Notes: generated by a model not told the origin, from the sequence alone. Counted from the first letter of the stretch, positions 17,666 to 25,938 are shown. The stretch is 64,000 nt of DNA from CAMCXT01 sp040403315 (GCA_040403315.1 JBBAKX010000005.1:180945-244944), one strand, 5' to 3'. Program-made: numbers and translations.

Positions 17666-17729
17666 AACGAAACCTTTGTGTACCGATCAGCGACGCTGCC
17701 AGATTCCGGGATAGCACAAAGGTTTCGTT
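17666..17729 (+). other. Long perfect hairpin between the two genes of cassette 3
   Basis: The arms AACGAAACCTTTGTG (17666-17680) and CACAAAGGTTTCGTT (17715-17729) pair perfectly over 15 bp around a 34-nt loop. No T tract follows, so it is not a typical terminator. The corresponding gaps in cassettes 1 and 2 are only 36 and 29 bp and have no such hairpin. It may be an mRNA processing or stability element, or an inserted small repeat. Confidence 0.6.
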
Positions 17730-17774
17730 ATCAGAAACCTCTTCAATATTTTATCGTAGAGATAAATTAAGCCT

Positions 17775-19160
17775 ATGAAACCAAGGTTACAACTCAAACC
17801 AAAAAACAAAGTCACCGTTCGCACCTCGCTGCGCATGATTACTGTGGGAGCGGCTTTTGCCGTTTTGGTAGCCACTGGTTTCTTCATTTACAATTATTTT
17901 GGCAGACCAAACGAAAGCATTGCCAACCAAGACACTCAACTGCCTGGCTTTGGCTATCGGAAATCTGTAAAATTTAACAGCCCCATCAACAGAGGAAATG
18001 AGCTCTTGCTCAATTTTCCATTGTTGCTAAGCTTTAAAGACAAAGACCTCAAACACATGACTTCAGGTGGAAAAGTAGCGCACAAGCGTGGCTTCGATAT
18101 TCGCATTACGAAAAAAGATGGCATCAGCATCTTGCCTTCTTCAATTGAATCATACAATCCAACCTCTGGTGAGTGTCATATTTGGGTTCTTGCCGATTCA
18201 CTCATCAGTGGAAAGACTCCTAAATTGATCGTTTATTATTCAAATTCGGCTATTCAATCGGAACCTGCCAATTTGGTTTGGACCGATAAGTTTGTTTCTA
18301 CTTGGCATTTGAACAAAGATTTCACCGGAAACGGAGTTAAAAAGCTGCGTGCCACACAAGTTGGAACATCCGATACGGAAGGAAAAATTTCAGGAGGTAA
18401 ACGTTTCAACAACGAAGGCGGCGATTTTGCCGAATACTCTTTCAGCGAAGACCTCAACTTAAAAGATGAATTGACTGTTTCTGCTTGGATTTATCCTGAG
18501 GAAATAGGTCGAAACCAAGTGATTGTTGGAAACCATGGCGATACTCCTGGTGGATATAGTTTGTACCTCGATAAGCAAGGAAGTCTGAATGCTTCATTTA
18601 TCAATGCTGCAGGAAAGAAAATCAACTTAGACAATATTGGCGGAGCAGAAAAACTGGAAGTTGGAAAATGGCATCATGTAGCAGTGATTTATTCACTAGC
18701 ATCAGGTAAGCTTCAAACTTATGTGAATGGAATTGCAGATCGTATTTTGCTCACAATGGAAGCCCCTGCCCTAACCTCTTCTTCGTTATTAATTGGACGT
18801 GAAAAATTTACAGAAAACTCAGGATTTACTGGAATTATCGATGAGATAAAAATTTCGGCCAAGGCGCGTTCTGCATCTTGGTTATCAACAGAATATTACA
18901 ATCAATACAATCCTTTCGCGCTGTACAATTTAACAAACGAGGAAGCATTACAAATTGATGCTGTTTCTCTCGAAAAAAACCGAAAAGCCATGCAGCAGAA
19001 TTCTGTAGAACAGGCATCCGCTGCTCAACGCATGAACAATCTCAAATCTACAAGGCAAAACAGCGAAGAAGCTCCAATTACCGTTACATCGAGCGCTCAG
19101 CAAATGCGCGACAAGATGAACAATATGCGCAGAGTAACTAACCAGAACAACAAACCATAA
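17775..19160 (+). CDS. DUF2341-LamG protein lacking the sorting domain, cassette 3
   Basis: The 461-residue product is paralogous to those at 12529 and 15050 over the basic N-terminus, hydrophobic helix (about 22-43), DUF2341 (about 60-160, LLLSFKDKDLKHM, KRGFDIRITKKDG, LIVYYSNSA) and LamG (about 180-385, TVSAWIYPEEIGRNQ, KWHHVAVIYSLASGKLQTYVNG, FTGIIDEIKIS). It then departs. The fibronectin-like module and the T9SS domain are absent, and a Gln/Asn/Met/Arg-rich tail (about 400-461) ends the protein. No remnant of the sorting domain is visible after the stop, where an antisense gene begins. Without the signal for outer-membrane passage it probably remains anchored at the inner membrane facing the periplasm. 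Confidence 0.78.
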   Translation: MKPRLQLKPKNKVTVRTSLRMITVGAAFAVLVATGFFIYNYFGRPNESIANQDTQLPGFGYRKSVKFNSPINRGNELLLNFPLLLSFKDKDLKHMTSGGKVAHKRGFDIRITKKDGISILPSSIESYNPTSGECHIWVLADSLISGKTPKLIVYYSNSAIQSEPANLVWTDKFVSTWHLNKDFTGNGVKKLRATQVGTSDTEGKISGGKRFNNEGGDFAEYSFSEDLNLKDELTVSAWIYPEEIGRNQVIVGNHGDTPGGYSLYLDKQGSLNASFINAAGKKINLDNIGGAEKLEVGKWHHVAVIYSLASGKLQTYVNGIADRILLTMEAPALTSSSLLIGREKFTENSGFTGIIDEIKISAKARSASWLSTEYYNQYNPFALYNLTNEEALQIDAVSLEKNRKAMQQNSVEQASAAQRMNNLKSTRQNSEEAPITVTSSAQQMRDKMNNMRRVTNQNNKP

Positions 19161-19166
19161 GTTCGG

Positions 19167-19565
19167 TTAGCGGTGGCGGCGAATCATTTTGTATCCCAAA
19201 AGAACAAAGGGAATAAAAATAACCAATACCAAGGCGCTGAACCAAATCGAGTGTTTGATGTTGATCACATTGGCAAATCCTGCCATGGTAAGGATTCCTC
19301 CTGCTAAAAGCGGCAAAACTTTTTTCTCGTTGCGTGCGAATTTAGCCAATACTATTCCGCAGATAAAGGATCCTGCGATATAACCCAACAGCACCAGTAA
19401 CAAGGCTTCTACAGGCAAACTAACTACAAATAGCTGCATAGCAACTGCATCATTGTAATCAAATCCAATAGGCGTAGGAAACAACATTGAACCAATCGAT
19501 TCAAATAGGATAAAAACCAAAATGGCCGACGCTAACCCACCTAGGGTGGCGAGAATATTACGCAT
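19167..19565 (-). CDS. Small integral membrane protein, unknown family
   Basis: This 132-residue hydrophobic protein has four likely transmembrane helices (about 5-25, 43-68, 80-98 and 105-124) and a basic cytoplasmic end (KMIRRHR). The ATG at 19565 (MRNILATL) is preferred to the in-frame TTG at 19571. A Gly-rich stretch GGLASAILVFILFESIGSM and a middle motif GYIAGSFICGIVLAKFA suggest a compact helix bundle. I do not recognise the family. It lies 21 bp downstream of the XRE regulator on the same strand, so the two are probably cotranscribed. Confidence 0.65.
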   Translation of the reverse strand: MRNILATLGGLASAILVFILFESIGSMLFPTPIGFDYNDAVAMQLFVVSLPVEALLLVLLGYIAGSFICGIVLAKFARNEKKVLPLLAGGILTMAGFANVINIKHSIWFSALVLVIFIPFVLLGYKMIRRHR

Positions 19566-19586
19566 CCCCAAATATATAAAAGTGGT

Positions 19587-19907
19587 TTAGTAATTTTCTG
19601 AACGATCGGGATTACTTCCTTTTCGTTTTGCTTTCTTGGTGAGTGTGTATTTTTCCAACTCAATATCACTCACCTTCATTTCCGAATTTACCAGATCGAG
19701 AAGTGTAATATCTAATGCCGTTGCAATTCTGATCATGGTAACCAAGGTAACGTTCGAACCAGCTTCGAATCGGCTCACTGCCGAGCGGTCGGCTCCAACA
19801 TCCTCAGCCAACTCTTGCATAGTCATTCCCTTTCGCTGTCGGTAAATAAAGATATTTCTTCCAACAGCCGACAAACATTGCATAATATCGTCGGGGTATT
19901 CTGCCAT
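19587..19907 (-). CDS. XRE-family HTH transcriptional regulator
   Basis: The product has 106 residues from the ATG at 19907 (MAEYPDD); the longer reading would start on TTG. A single Cro/C1-type helix-turn-helix lies at about 15-70: GRNIFIYRQRKGMTMQELAEDVGADRSAVSRFEAGSN, then the conserved LVTMIRIATALDITLLDLV. A charged C-terminal tail (LTKKAKRKGS) follows. It is a cytosolic DNA-binding protein of unknown operator. It is cotranscribed with the small membrane protein and could control that gene. Confidence 0.85.
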   Translation of the reverse strand: MAEYPDDIMQCLSAVGRNIFIYRQRKGMTMQELAEDVGADRSAVSRFEAGSNVTLVTMIRIATALDITLLDLVNSEMKVSDIELEKYTLTKKAKRKGSNPDRSENY

Positions 19908-19993
19908 TCTTATGGAACGCAACCTAAGAAGTTGAATTGGCAGTTTGTTGTATTATAGTACAACACAGATTTCAAATTCTACTGAATAAAAAT

Positions 19994-20024
19994 GAAAAAA
20001 GCCCGACCAGAATCGGCCGAGCTT
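19994..20024 (-). terminator. Rho-independent terminator of the NtrC-like regulator
   Basis: Read on the minus strand the arms AAGCTCGGCC and GGTCGGGCTT pair over 10 bp with two G-U pairs (20015-20024 and 19999-20008) and are followed by TTTTTTC. The hairpin lies 25 bp after the stop codon of the gene ending at 20049. Confidence 0.75.
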
Positions 20025-20048
20025 TAAGCGCACATAAAAATTTCTTGA

Positions 20049-21233
20049 TCAGATATTTTGAGAAAAAATCAAGTCTTCGTCTTCAATTACATCACCATCT
20101 GAAATCAGCACGGCTCTTTCAACAAAGGCTTTGAGTTCTCTCACATTTCCACTCCAAGGATGTTTCATCATCGATTTTAATGCATCAGATGAAAAAGTTT
20201 TTTGTGGGATTCTGTTTGCGTCGCAGAACTGCCTAAGCATGTTTCTCGCTAGCAGCAGCAAATCGTTTTCACGGTCTCGCAAGGGTGGAAGGTGAATCAA
20301 AAAGCCTTGTAAACGATAGTACAAGTCTTCACGCATTTTCCCATCTTTTACCCTTTGGGCTAGATTTTTATTCGTCGCTGCAATTACACGAACATTCAGC
20401 GCAATTTCTTTATTCGATCCTAGTCTTGTGATTTTACTTTCTTGCAAAACGCGCAATAACTTGGTTTGCATGTGAACATCCATTTCACCGATTTCGTCGA
20501 GGAAAATGGTTCCATCGTTGGCTTCTTCGAACTTTCCAATTCGCTTGCTATCAGCTCCAGTAAAAGCGCCACGCTCATGTCCAAAAAGTTCCGATTCCAT
20601 CAGATCTTCTGGAATTGCAGCCACGTTAACGGCTACAAAAGGCTTGTTCTTTTTATCTGAATTGTAATGTATTGCAGAAGCTACAAGCTCCTTTCCAGTG
20701 CCGCTTTCCCCAGTGATTAAGGCAAGCATATTGGTTTTTTCGACCTTTTGAATGAGGCGTAAAACCTTCAATACTGCCTGACTTTCGCCGATAATACGGT
20801 CGTAGCGATGGCGGTCGATGATTTGATCACGTAAATGGTCAACTTCTTTTCTCAAATTGACGCTTCCACTGTGTTTCTGCACTTTTAAATCAAGCATTTG
20901 TAGCGCATTGTCGTCCTTTTTAATGTACTCCTCAGCACCGCACTCGAATGCTTCAATCACCACATCCACCTTTTCTTGTCCAGAAACAATGATGGTTTTG
21001 ATCTCTTGGTTATAATTTTTGATTTCCTTGAGCAGATCGATTCCATTGCTGTTAGGAAGGTTATAATCGAGTACAACGATATCAGGATTTTGATACAGAC
21101 TGTTTCTGAAATCGTCGCCATTAAAGAAAAGCGTAACCTCATTTTGGTCGTTCATTTCAAGCTTTTGCTTGATGAGTGTAGCAAAGAATTCATTGTCTTC
21201 TACGACGAAAATACGAGTAACAAATTTTGGCAT
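20049..21233 (-). CDS. Sigma-54 activator (receiver-AAA+) without DNA-binding domain
   Basis: The product has 394 residues from the ATG at 21233 (MPKFVTRIFVVEDN), where the receiver domain begins; an upstream in-frame ATG adds 21 unconserved residues. The receiver domain (1-120) has the phosphoacceptor Asp56 in IVVLDYNLP. The AAA+ domain (about 145-390) has Walker A GESGTGKE at 175-182, the sigma-54 contact loop GAFTGA at 222-227, Walker B GTIFLDEIGE at 241-250, and the R-finger region REDLYYRL. The protein stops shortly after the AAA+ lid (WSGNVRELKAFVERAVLI), so the usual C-terminal Fis helix-turn-helix is missing. It could activate sigma-54 RNA polymerase from solution, as described for FlgR-like regulators. 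No partner histidine kinase is adjacent. Confidence 0.88.
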   Translation of the reverse strand: MPKFVTRIFVVEDNEFFATLIKQKLEMNDQNEVTLFFNGDDFRNSLYQNPDIVVLDYNLPNSNGIDLLKEIKNYNQEIKTIIVSGQEKVDVVIEAFECGAEEYIKKDDNALQMLDLKVQKHSGSVNLRKEVDHLRDQIIDRHRYDRIIGESQAVLKVLRLIQKVEKTNMLALITGESGTGKELVASAIHYNSDKKNKPFVAVNVAAIPEDLMESELFGHERGAFTGADSKRIGKFEEANDGTIFLDEIGEMDVHMQTKLLRVLQESKITRLGSNKEIALNVRVIAATNKNLAQRVKDGKMREDLYYRLQGFLIHLPPLRDRENDLLLLARNMLRQFCDANRIPQKTFSSDALKSMMKHPWSGNVRELKAFVERAVLISDGDVIEDEDLIFSQNI

Positions 21234-21390
21234 ATTGATAATTTTGGCTGAAATACGTGAATACCTGTTTTGCTGTTGCTCCATATTCGCTTTCAATCTT
21301 ACGTTGGAACCTACAATTTCAAAAACCTCTCCGAATAATGTGCGTAGAAATTATCACTCTAAAATTGAATAGAGTATGAAAACACTTGCC

Positions 21391-21399
21391 TAAATTTGC
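21391..21399 (+). promoter_or_regulatory. -7 promoter element of the DUF952 gene
   Basis: TAAATTTGC is an exact TAnnTTTG match, 11 bp before the ATG at 21411. Confidence 0.6.
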
Positions 21400-21410
21400 A
21401 AACGATTCTG

Positions 21411-21734
21411 ATGGCTGCTCCAAAATTTATCTACCACATTGTTTGTCTTTCCGACTGGGAAATACAAAAATCGCAAGCTGAGTTTACTGCTGCTTCTTTG
21501 GAAGCTGAAGGCTTTATTCATTGTTCACGGGAGGAGCAAATCAAAGGTACATTGAAGCGTTTTTTCAAGAATAGAAATGATCTACGCATCCTAAAAATCG
21601 ACACTTCATTGCTGAATGTTCCGGTAATCTATGAAGCTGCAGATGACGGATCCGGTTTTTTTCCGCATGTTTTCGGCACCATCACGATGCGCGCCATTGC
21701 AGATGTAGAATTGCCTTCCTTACAGAAGATCTGA
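21411..21734 (+). CDS. DUF952-family protein
   Basis: The product has 107 residues, starting at the ATG at 21411 (MAAPKFIYHIV); the in-frame TTG at 21396 lies inside the promoter element. The sequence follows the DUF952 pattern: IYHIVCLSDWE, YTAASLEAEGFIHCS-like FTAASLEAEGFIHCSRE, LRILKIDTSLL, YEAADDGSGFFPHVFG. The EGFIHCS and PHVFG segments are the family hallmarks. The family resembles ADP-ribosyltransferase-type folds in some classifications, but no activity is established here. Its 3' end overlaps the mqnD 3' end by 15 bp, tail to tail. Confidence 0.82.
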   Translation: MAAPKFIYHIVCLSDWEIQKSQAEFTAASLEAEGFIHCSREEQIKGTLKRFFKNRNDLRILKIDTSLLNVPVIYEAADDGSGFFPHVFGTITMRAIADVELPSLQKI

Positions 21735-22562
21735 ATCTACAAATAGCGGTTCCACCACCGAGCTTGTTAGTTCGTTTTCTGAAGCTATTCTAAACATTTC
21801 CATTACTGCATTGCGGCCTTTGTTTCCCAACGAAACACTGAAGTCATTCACATACAAAGCAATATGTTGTTTCATCACTTCAAGCTCCATGGCTTGAGCA
21901 TGTTCTGAAACATAAGCCATTGTAGCACTTGGATCTTGAAAAGCCAACTGCACGCTTTTTCGAATCAATCCGCTCACCTTTTGCTTGATTTTTTCATCGA
22001 GATCTCTTCGAATTGCAATGCAGCCCAAAGGAATTGGCAGTTGAAATTTATCTTCCCACCAAGCGCCTAAATCTGCAACTTTGAGTAAACCTCGACGCTC
22101 ATAGGTAAATCGGTTTTCGTGGATAATTAATCCCAAATCTGCATCTCCACTCATCACGGCATCCTCGATGTCGGAAAACAAAAACGCCTTTTTATCTCTG
22201 ATTTCCGGGTAAGCCATGCTCATGAGGAGATTGGCAGTTGTGTTAAATCCAGGAATGGCTACTCTAGCATTTTTTAATTCATCGGGAGATAAAATTCGGT
22301 TTGAAACCAGCAGCGGACCACAGCCGAAGCCTAAGGCTGATCCAGCATCTAGCACTTGGTAATTGATAGAAACGGCAGGAATTGTTCCGAACGACAATTT
22401 GGTGATATCGGCCTTATGTTGAATGGCTGATTGGTTCAGCGCTTCAACGTCGGCTAGTGTAACTTGAAATGAGATTTCAGGATCTGAAACCAAGCCATTT
22501 ACAAGTGCATTAAAGATAAAGGTATCGTTCGGACAAGGGGAAAACCCCAGTTTTAATTGCAT
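21720..22562 (-). CDS. mqnD: 1,4-dihydroxy-6-naphthoate synthase
   Basis: The product is 280 residues from the ATG at 22562 (MQLKLGFSPCPNDTF); a TTG two codons upstream is less likely. The N-terminal SPCPNDTFIF, the segment ADVEALNQSA, KLSFGTIP, and GFGCGPLLVSN are characteristic of MqnD, a periplasmic-binding-protein-like fold enzyme. It converts cyclic dehypoxanthinyl futalosine into 1,4-dihydroxy-6-naphthoate in the futalosine route to menaquinone. This indicates that the organism makes menaquinone by the futalosine pathway and not through isochorismate. No other mqn gene is in the window. It has its own promoter with a -7 box at 22584-22592. Confidence 0.92.
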   Translation of the reverse strand: MQLKLGFSPCPNDTFIFNALVNGLVSDPEISFQVTLADVEALNQSAIQHKADITKLSFGTIPAVSINYQVLDAGSALGFGCGPLLVSNRILSPDELKNARVAIPGFNTTANLLMSMAYPEIRDKKAFLFSDIEDAVMSGDADLGLIIHENRFTYERRGLLKVADLGAWWEDKFQLPIPLGCIAIRRDLDEKIKQKVSGLIRKSVQLAFQDPSATMAYVSEHAQAMELEVMKQHIALYVNDFSVSLGNKGRNAVMEMFRIASENELTSSVVEPLFVDSDLL

Positions 22563-22583
22563 GTTCAAAAGTGCAACAATTCA

Positions 22584-22592
22584 GCAAATTTA
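22584..22592 (-). promoter_or_regulatory. -7 promoter element of mqnD
   Basis: Read on the minus strand the site is TAAATTTGC, an exact match, 21 bp before the mqnD ATG. Confidence 0.6.
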
Positions 22593-22596
22593 TGGT

Positions 22597-23643
22597 TCAC
22601 TGTTGCGTAAAAACGAGCTTCCGAACGCCTGCTGCATTTCCATCTGAATCGAAACAACGCAACATATAAATGCCGTCTGGAATATCTTCTCGGTCGATTT
22701 GGTTTCGCCCTTGAATCAGCTGAATGTCTCGAATTTTCTGTCCTTGTAGGTTCACCAATTGTGCTGAATATTTCTTTTCAGCGTCTACCCAAACAGTATT
22801 TTCAGCAGGCTGAGGATAGATGCTAATATGCGGCAGAACTGCATTTTCAGCACTGTTGATGACAAATCCTTTAAGGAAACTAACTGCCGTAGTTCCTGTA
22901 TTTGGGCGCGTTGTAATGGTGAGCAGAGACGCCCCAACATCCTTGGTGTAAAAGAAATCTGTAACAGTTGTATCGAAAAGTTCATTGTAGAAAATCCAAC
23001 CATTCTGTTCATTATACAGATACAAGCTATCCAACGAAGTTGACAATTGTCGGAAGCGAAGCACTTCAAACGATCCTCCGGGAATGGTGAGAATTCCCGA
23101 GGCATCCACATTGATGGTAACATCTACATAAGTTTGCGATTTTGAAGAATCTGCATTGGGTAAAAAGGACGCATTCTCGGTTTGGTATTGATAACCAAAC
23201 TGGTAATTATCACCAAAATTGATTGGATAAGGCAATGAAAACCCAACACTTTGAAATGGGGTGATAATTTGAGATTCGAAAATTGGATCGTACACTGCTC
23301 GTCCTTCGATGGTAACTCCTTGAGGCGAAAGTGATTCATAGAAATACGATAAATTATTAGTGGTTATCGCATATTCTGCATTGGGAAATGAGGAATAAAA
23401 TGGTGTTAAGTCTGCTTTGATGATCGTTAATGTGTCCTGAAAATCTTCGTCGAGCAGAAAGTAATCCCAGAACTGGTTTGGACCTTGTGCCGTTGTTTCG
23501 ACTTGGGTAAGGTCGGTATATATAAATCCTCGATAGTATTGGTTATCGAACCGATGATAATCTGAAACTTCCAGCTCGATCTGAGCATTTCCCAATTGGG
23601 CGAAAATGACCGAGCAAACTAGCGTAGTAAAGATTTTAATCAT
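22597..23643 (-). CDS. Secreted protein with T9SS type A sorting domain
   Basis: The product has 348 residues: a signal peptide (about 1-20, ending LGNAQ), a beta-rich region without a recognised domain (about 21-265; motifs GPNQFWDYFLLDEDF, GGSFEVLRFRQ), and a type A sorting domain (about 270-348; ISIYPQPAENTVWVD, QLVNLQGQKIRDI, DIPDGIYMLRCF...KLVFTQ). The central region resembles that of the T9SS protein at 43446 (PFGDNYQF-like openings, 'GTL.V.GG.F..LR...' near the middle), so the two may belong to one Bacteroidota secreted family. The function is unknown. Confidence 0.83.
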   Translation of the reverse strand: MIKIFTTLVCSVIFAQLGNAQIELEVSDYHRFDNQYYRGFIYTDLTQVETTAQGPNQFWDYFLLDEDFQDTLTIIKADLTPFYSSFPNAEYAITTNNLSYFYESLSPQGVTIEGRAVYDPIFESQIITPFQSVGFSLPYPINFGDNYQFGYQYQTENASFLPNADSSKSQTYVDVTINVDASGILTIPGGSFEVLRFRQLSTSLDSLYLYNEQNGWIFYNELFDTTVTDFFYTKDVGASLLTITTRPNTGTTAVSFLKGFVINSAENAVLPHISIYPQPAENTVWVDAEKKYSAQLVNLQGQKIRDIQLIQGRNQIDREDIPDGIYMLRCFDSDGNAAGVRKLVFTQQ

Positions 23644-23756
23644 GTGGAACTGTTTTAAACAAATATAAAAAAATTAGCATCCCTAAGTTAAATTCACAAT
23701 CATTCTCAAACAATAAACATTAATTGATAAGCATCTGTTAATCAGAAAAATTAAAC

Positions 23757-24137
23757 ATGAAAATCGTAGCTACTGCATTATTACTTTTTACATTATTCAG
23801 TTCGTTTGGTCCTGCAACAATTAAATCCAACTTACGCATTCCGGCTCACGAGCAGTTTTATTTAGGTGGTGAACAAAAAAGTTCGTTCGACGCATCAGCA
23901 AAAAATATTGGATCTGTTCCAGTAACGGTTTTGTTGTTGTTAAGCGACAATTCAGAAAAGGAGTTAATTACATTGCAGCCGGGAGAAAAAACAAAAGCGA
24001 AAGCACCAGCAGGAGCAGCAATGCTATTCAGAAATTTAACCGATACCGAAGCTCTTTTAAAAGTGGTAGCTGAAGGCTCTCCTTCTAGCTTAAGCATGTA
24101 CTATAAAAAGGAATCAGAATACCTCAAAGCCAAATAA
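23757..24137 (+). CDS. Small exported protein, unknown
   Basis: The 126-residue product opens with a signal peptide (MKIVATALLLFTLFSSFGPA, about 1-20). The mature part is a short beta-rich domain with FYLGGEQKSSFDASAKNIGSVPVTVLLL, LQPGEKTKAKAPAGAAMLFRN and a Lys-rich end. No family is recognised. No membrane segment or sorting domain is present, so it is probably a soluble periplasmic protein. Codon use and composition look like those of the neighbours. It is transcribed alone, ahead of ychF, which has its own promoter. Confidence 0.65.
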   Translation: MKIVATALLLFTLFSSFGPATIKSNLRIPAHEQFYLGGEQKSSFDASAKNIGSVPVTVLLLLSDNSEKELITLQPGEKTKAKAPAGAAMLFRNLTDTEALLKVVAEGSPSSLSMYYKKESEYLKAK

Positions 24138-24167
24138 AAATTCCTGTAATCAGCGGTGCAGAATAAC

Positions 24168-24176
24168 TATCTTTGC
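24168..24176 (+). promoter_or_regulatory. -7 promoter element of ychF
   Basis: TATCTTTGC is an exact TAnnTTTG match, 20 bp before the ATG at 24197. Confidence 0.6.
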
Positions 24177-24196
24177 CGCCGTTTTTCAGAACTATC

Positions 24197-25297
24197 ATGG
24201 CCTTAAAATGCGGTATCGTTGGTTTGCCTAATGTGGGAAAATCAACCCTTTTCAATTGTCTCAGCAACGCGAAAGCTCAAGCTGCAAACTTCCCTTTCTG
24301 TACAATCGAGCCCAATGTTGGCGTGATTACCGTGCCGGATGAGCGACTTACATCGTTATCGAATTTCGTGAAGCCAGAGAAAATTGTACCTACTACTGTT
24401 GAAATCGTTGATATCGCCGGATTGGTAAAAGGCGCTTCTAAAGGTGAAGGTTTGGGCAATCAATTCCTTGGAAACATCCGCGAATGCGATGCAATTTTGC
24501 ACGTATTGCGTTGTTTCGACGATCCGAACGTGGTGCACGTAGATGGCAATGTAAATCCTGTGCGCGACAAAGAAGTGATCGATTTAGAGCTTCAATTGAA
24601 AGACCTTGATACTGTTGAAAAACGTCTTCAGAAGATCGAAAAGCAAGCACGCGCTGGCGACAAAGACGCTAAGAAGCAGCATGAAATCCTCAGCAAATAC
24701 CAAGAAGTACTCAAGCAAGGAAAATCGGCAAGAAGTGTGATCTTGGAAAAACAAGATGACATCGACTTTGCGAACGATCTTTACTTACTCACCAACAAAC
24801 CAGTACTTTATGTATGTAATGTTGATGAGTCGTCAGCAAAATCGGGAAATGCGATGGTTGAAGCCGTGCGCAATTCGGTGGCAGAAGAAAACGCCGAGAT
24901 CATGATCATTACTGCCGCCATGGAAGCAGAAATTGCTTCATTGGAGACATACGAAGACAAGGTAGCATTCCTAGAAGAAATCGGATTGGCCGAACCAGGT
25001 GTGAACAAATTGATCAAGTCGGCTTACCACTTGCTCAACTTACAAACGTATTTCACCGCTGGTGTGAAAGAAGTTCGCGCATGGACCATAACCAAAGGCA
25101 TGAAAGCGCCCCAAGCAGCAGGTGTGATTCACACAGATTTCGAAAAAGGGTTTATTCGTGCTGAGGTAATTCATTACCAAGACTTCATTCACTTCGGATC
25201 GGAATCAGCTTGCCGCGACAATGGAAAGCTCGCCGTTGAAGGAAAAGAATATGTTGTGGTAGACGGCGATGTGATGCATTTCCGTTTTAACGTGTAA
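24197..25297 (+). CDS. ychF: Redox-regulated ATPase YchF (OLA1 family)
   Basis: This 366-residue Obg-like P-loop protein starts at the ATG at 24197 (MALKCGIVGLPNVGKST); an in-frame TTG at 24173 lies inside the promoter element. It shows G1 GLPNVGKST, G3 DIAGLVKGASKGEGLGNQFL, and the altered G4 NVDE (in place of NKxD) that gives this family its ATP preference. A helical hairpin and the C-terminal TGS domain follow, ending in the conserved VDGDVMHFRFNV. It is a cytosolic, ribosome- and stress-related ATPase. Confidence 0.95.
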   Translation: MALKCGIVGLPNVGKSTLFNCLSNAKAQAANFPFCTIEPNVGVITVPDERLTSLSNFVKPEKIVPTTVEIVDIAGLVKGASKGEGLGNQFLGNIRECDAILHVLRCFDDPNVVHVDGNVNPVRDKEVIDLELQLKDLDTVEKRLQKIEKQARAGDKDAKKQHEILSKYQEVLKQGKSARSVILEKQDDIDFANDLYLLTNKPVLYVCNVDESSAKSGNAMVEAVRNSVAEENAEIMIITAAMEAEIASLETYEDKVAFLEEIGLAEPGVNKLIKSAYHLLNLQTYFTAGVKEVRAWTITKGMKAPQAAGVIHTDFEKGFIRAEVIHYQDFIHFGSESACRDNGKLAVEGKEYVVVDGDVMHFRFNV

Positions 25298-25360
25298 TTG
25301 AGAATTGGAGGCGAGTTGAAACGCTTTAAAACTTCATGAATTGAGTTTATTTGAAATGTC

Positions 25361-25903
25361 GTGAAGTCACGAATCATTCATCTATTTCTGTGGACTATTG
25401 CGGTTGTCGGAATTCAAAATCCTTCAACGGCCCAGACCTCCTATAAAGATTCGCTTCTTCAAGTCAGTCGCAGTTTAACAGTTGAAATCCCATCATCATT
25501 TGGATTTGTAAATGACTTTGAGCATTTGTTCAGTGCTGCTGAAATCGATTCTCTCACACGACTGATTGTTCGATTGAATAAAGAATTGGATATTCAATTG
25601 GCTGTAGTATCCTTAGATTACACGTATACAAACGAATCGGATTTTGACGCTTACAGCTTGATGTTAGCAAATGCTTGGGGAGTTGGTGATTCGAAGAAGG
25701 ACAATGGAATTCTGATTGCGATTTCAAAATCCATTCGAAAGATCCGCATCCACAATGGTTATGGAATTGAGCGCATTTTAAGCGATGCAGAAACGGCAGA
25801 AATTGTGAATCAGCAGTTTATTCCGAATTTTAAAACAGGTGATTTTTTCAAAGCTACTGCTGAAGGGATTTCGGCTTTAGGGAAGTTGATTGGGGGGCGG
25901 TAG
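25361..25903 (+). CDS. TPM-domain protein, exported
   Basis: The product is 180 residues, starting on GTG at 25361 (no ATG fits; the ATG at 25355 is out of frame). A signal peptide (about 1-24, ending PSTAQ) is followed by a TPM domain (about 50-175) with FVNDFEHLFSAAEIDSL, the 'LA.AWGVGDSKKDNGILI' segment, KIRIHNGYGIE and the final AEIVNQQFIPNFKTGDFF. TPM-domain proteins have been linked to photosystem II repair, phosphatase activity and membrane-protein turnover. There is no C-terminal membrane helix here, unlike YgcG-type members. The domain assignment is confident; the role is not known. Confidence 0.82.
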   Translation: MKSRIIHLFLWTIAVVGIQNPSTAQTSYKDSLLQVSRSLTVEIPSSFGFVNDFEHLFSAAEIDSLTRLIVRLNKELDIQLAVVSLDYTYTNESDFDAYSLMLANAWGVGDSKKDNGILIAISKSIRKIRIHNGYGIERILSDAETAEIVNQQFIPNFKTGDFFKATAEGISALGKLIGGR

Positions 25904-25938
25904 TATTGAGGTGAAAGGGAAAAGGTGAAACCTTGCAG

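Noticed and set aside
19080..19600. Frameshift hiding a sorting domain after the cassette 3 large gene
   Set aside because: No type A sorting motif (PNP, GxY end box, KLIKRL-like end) is visible in other frames downstream; the region encodes the antisense membrane protein.
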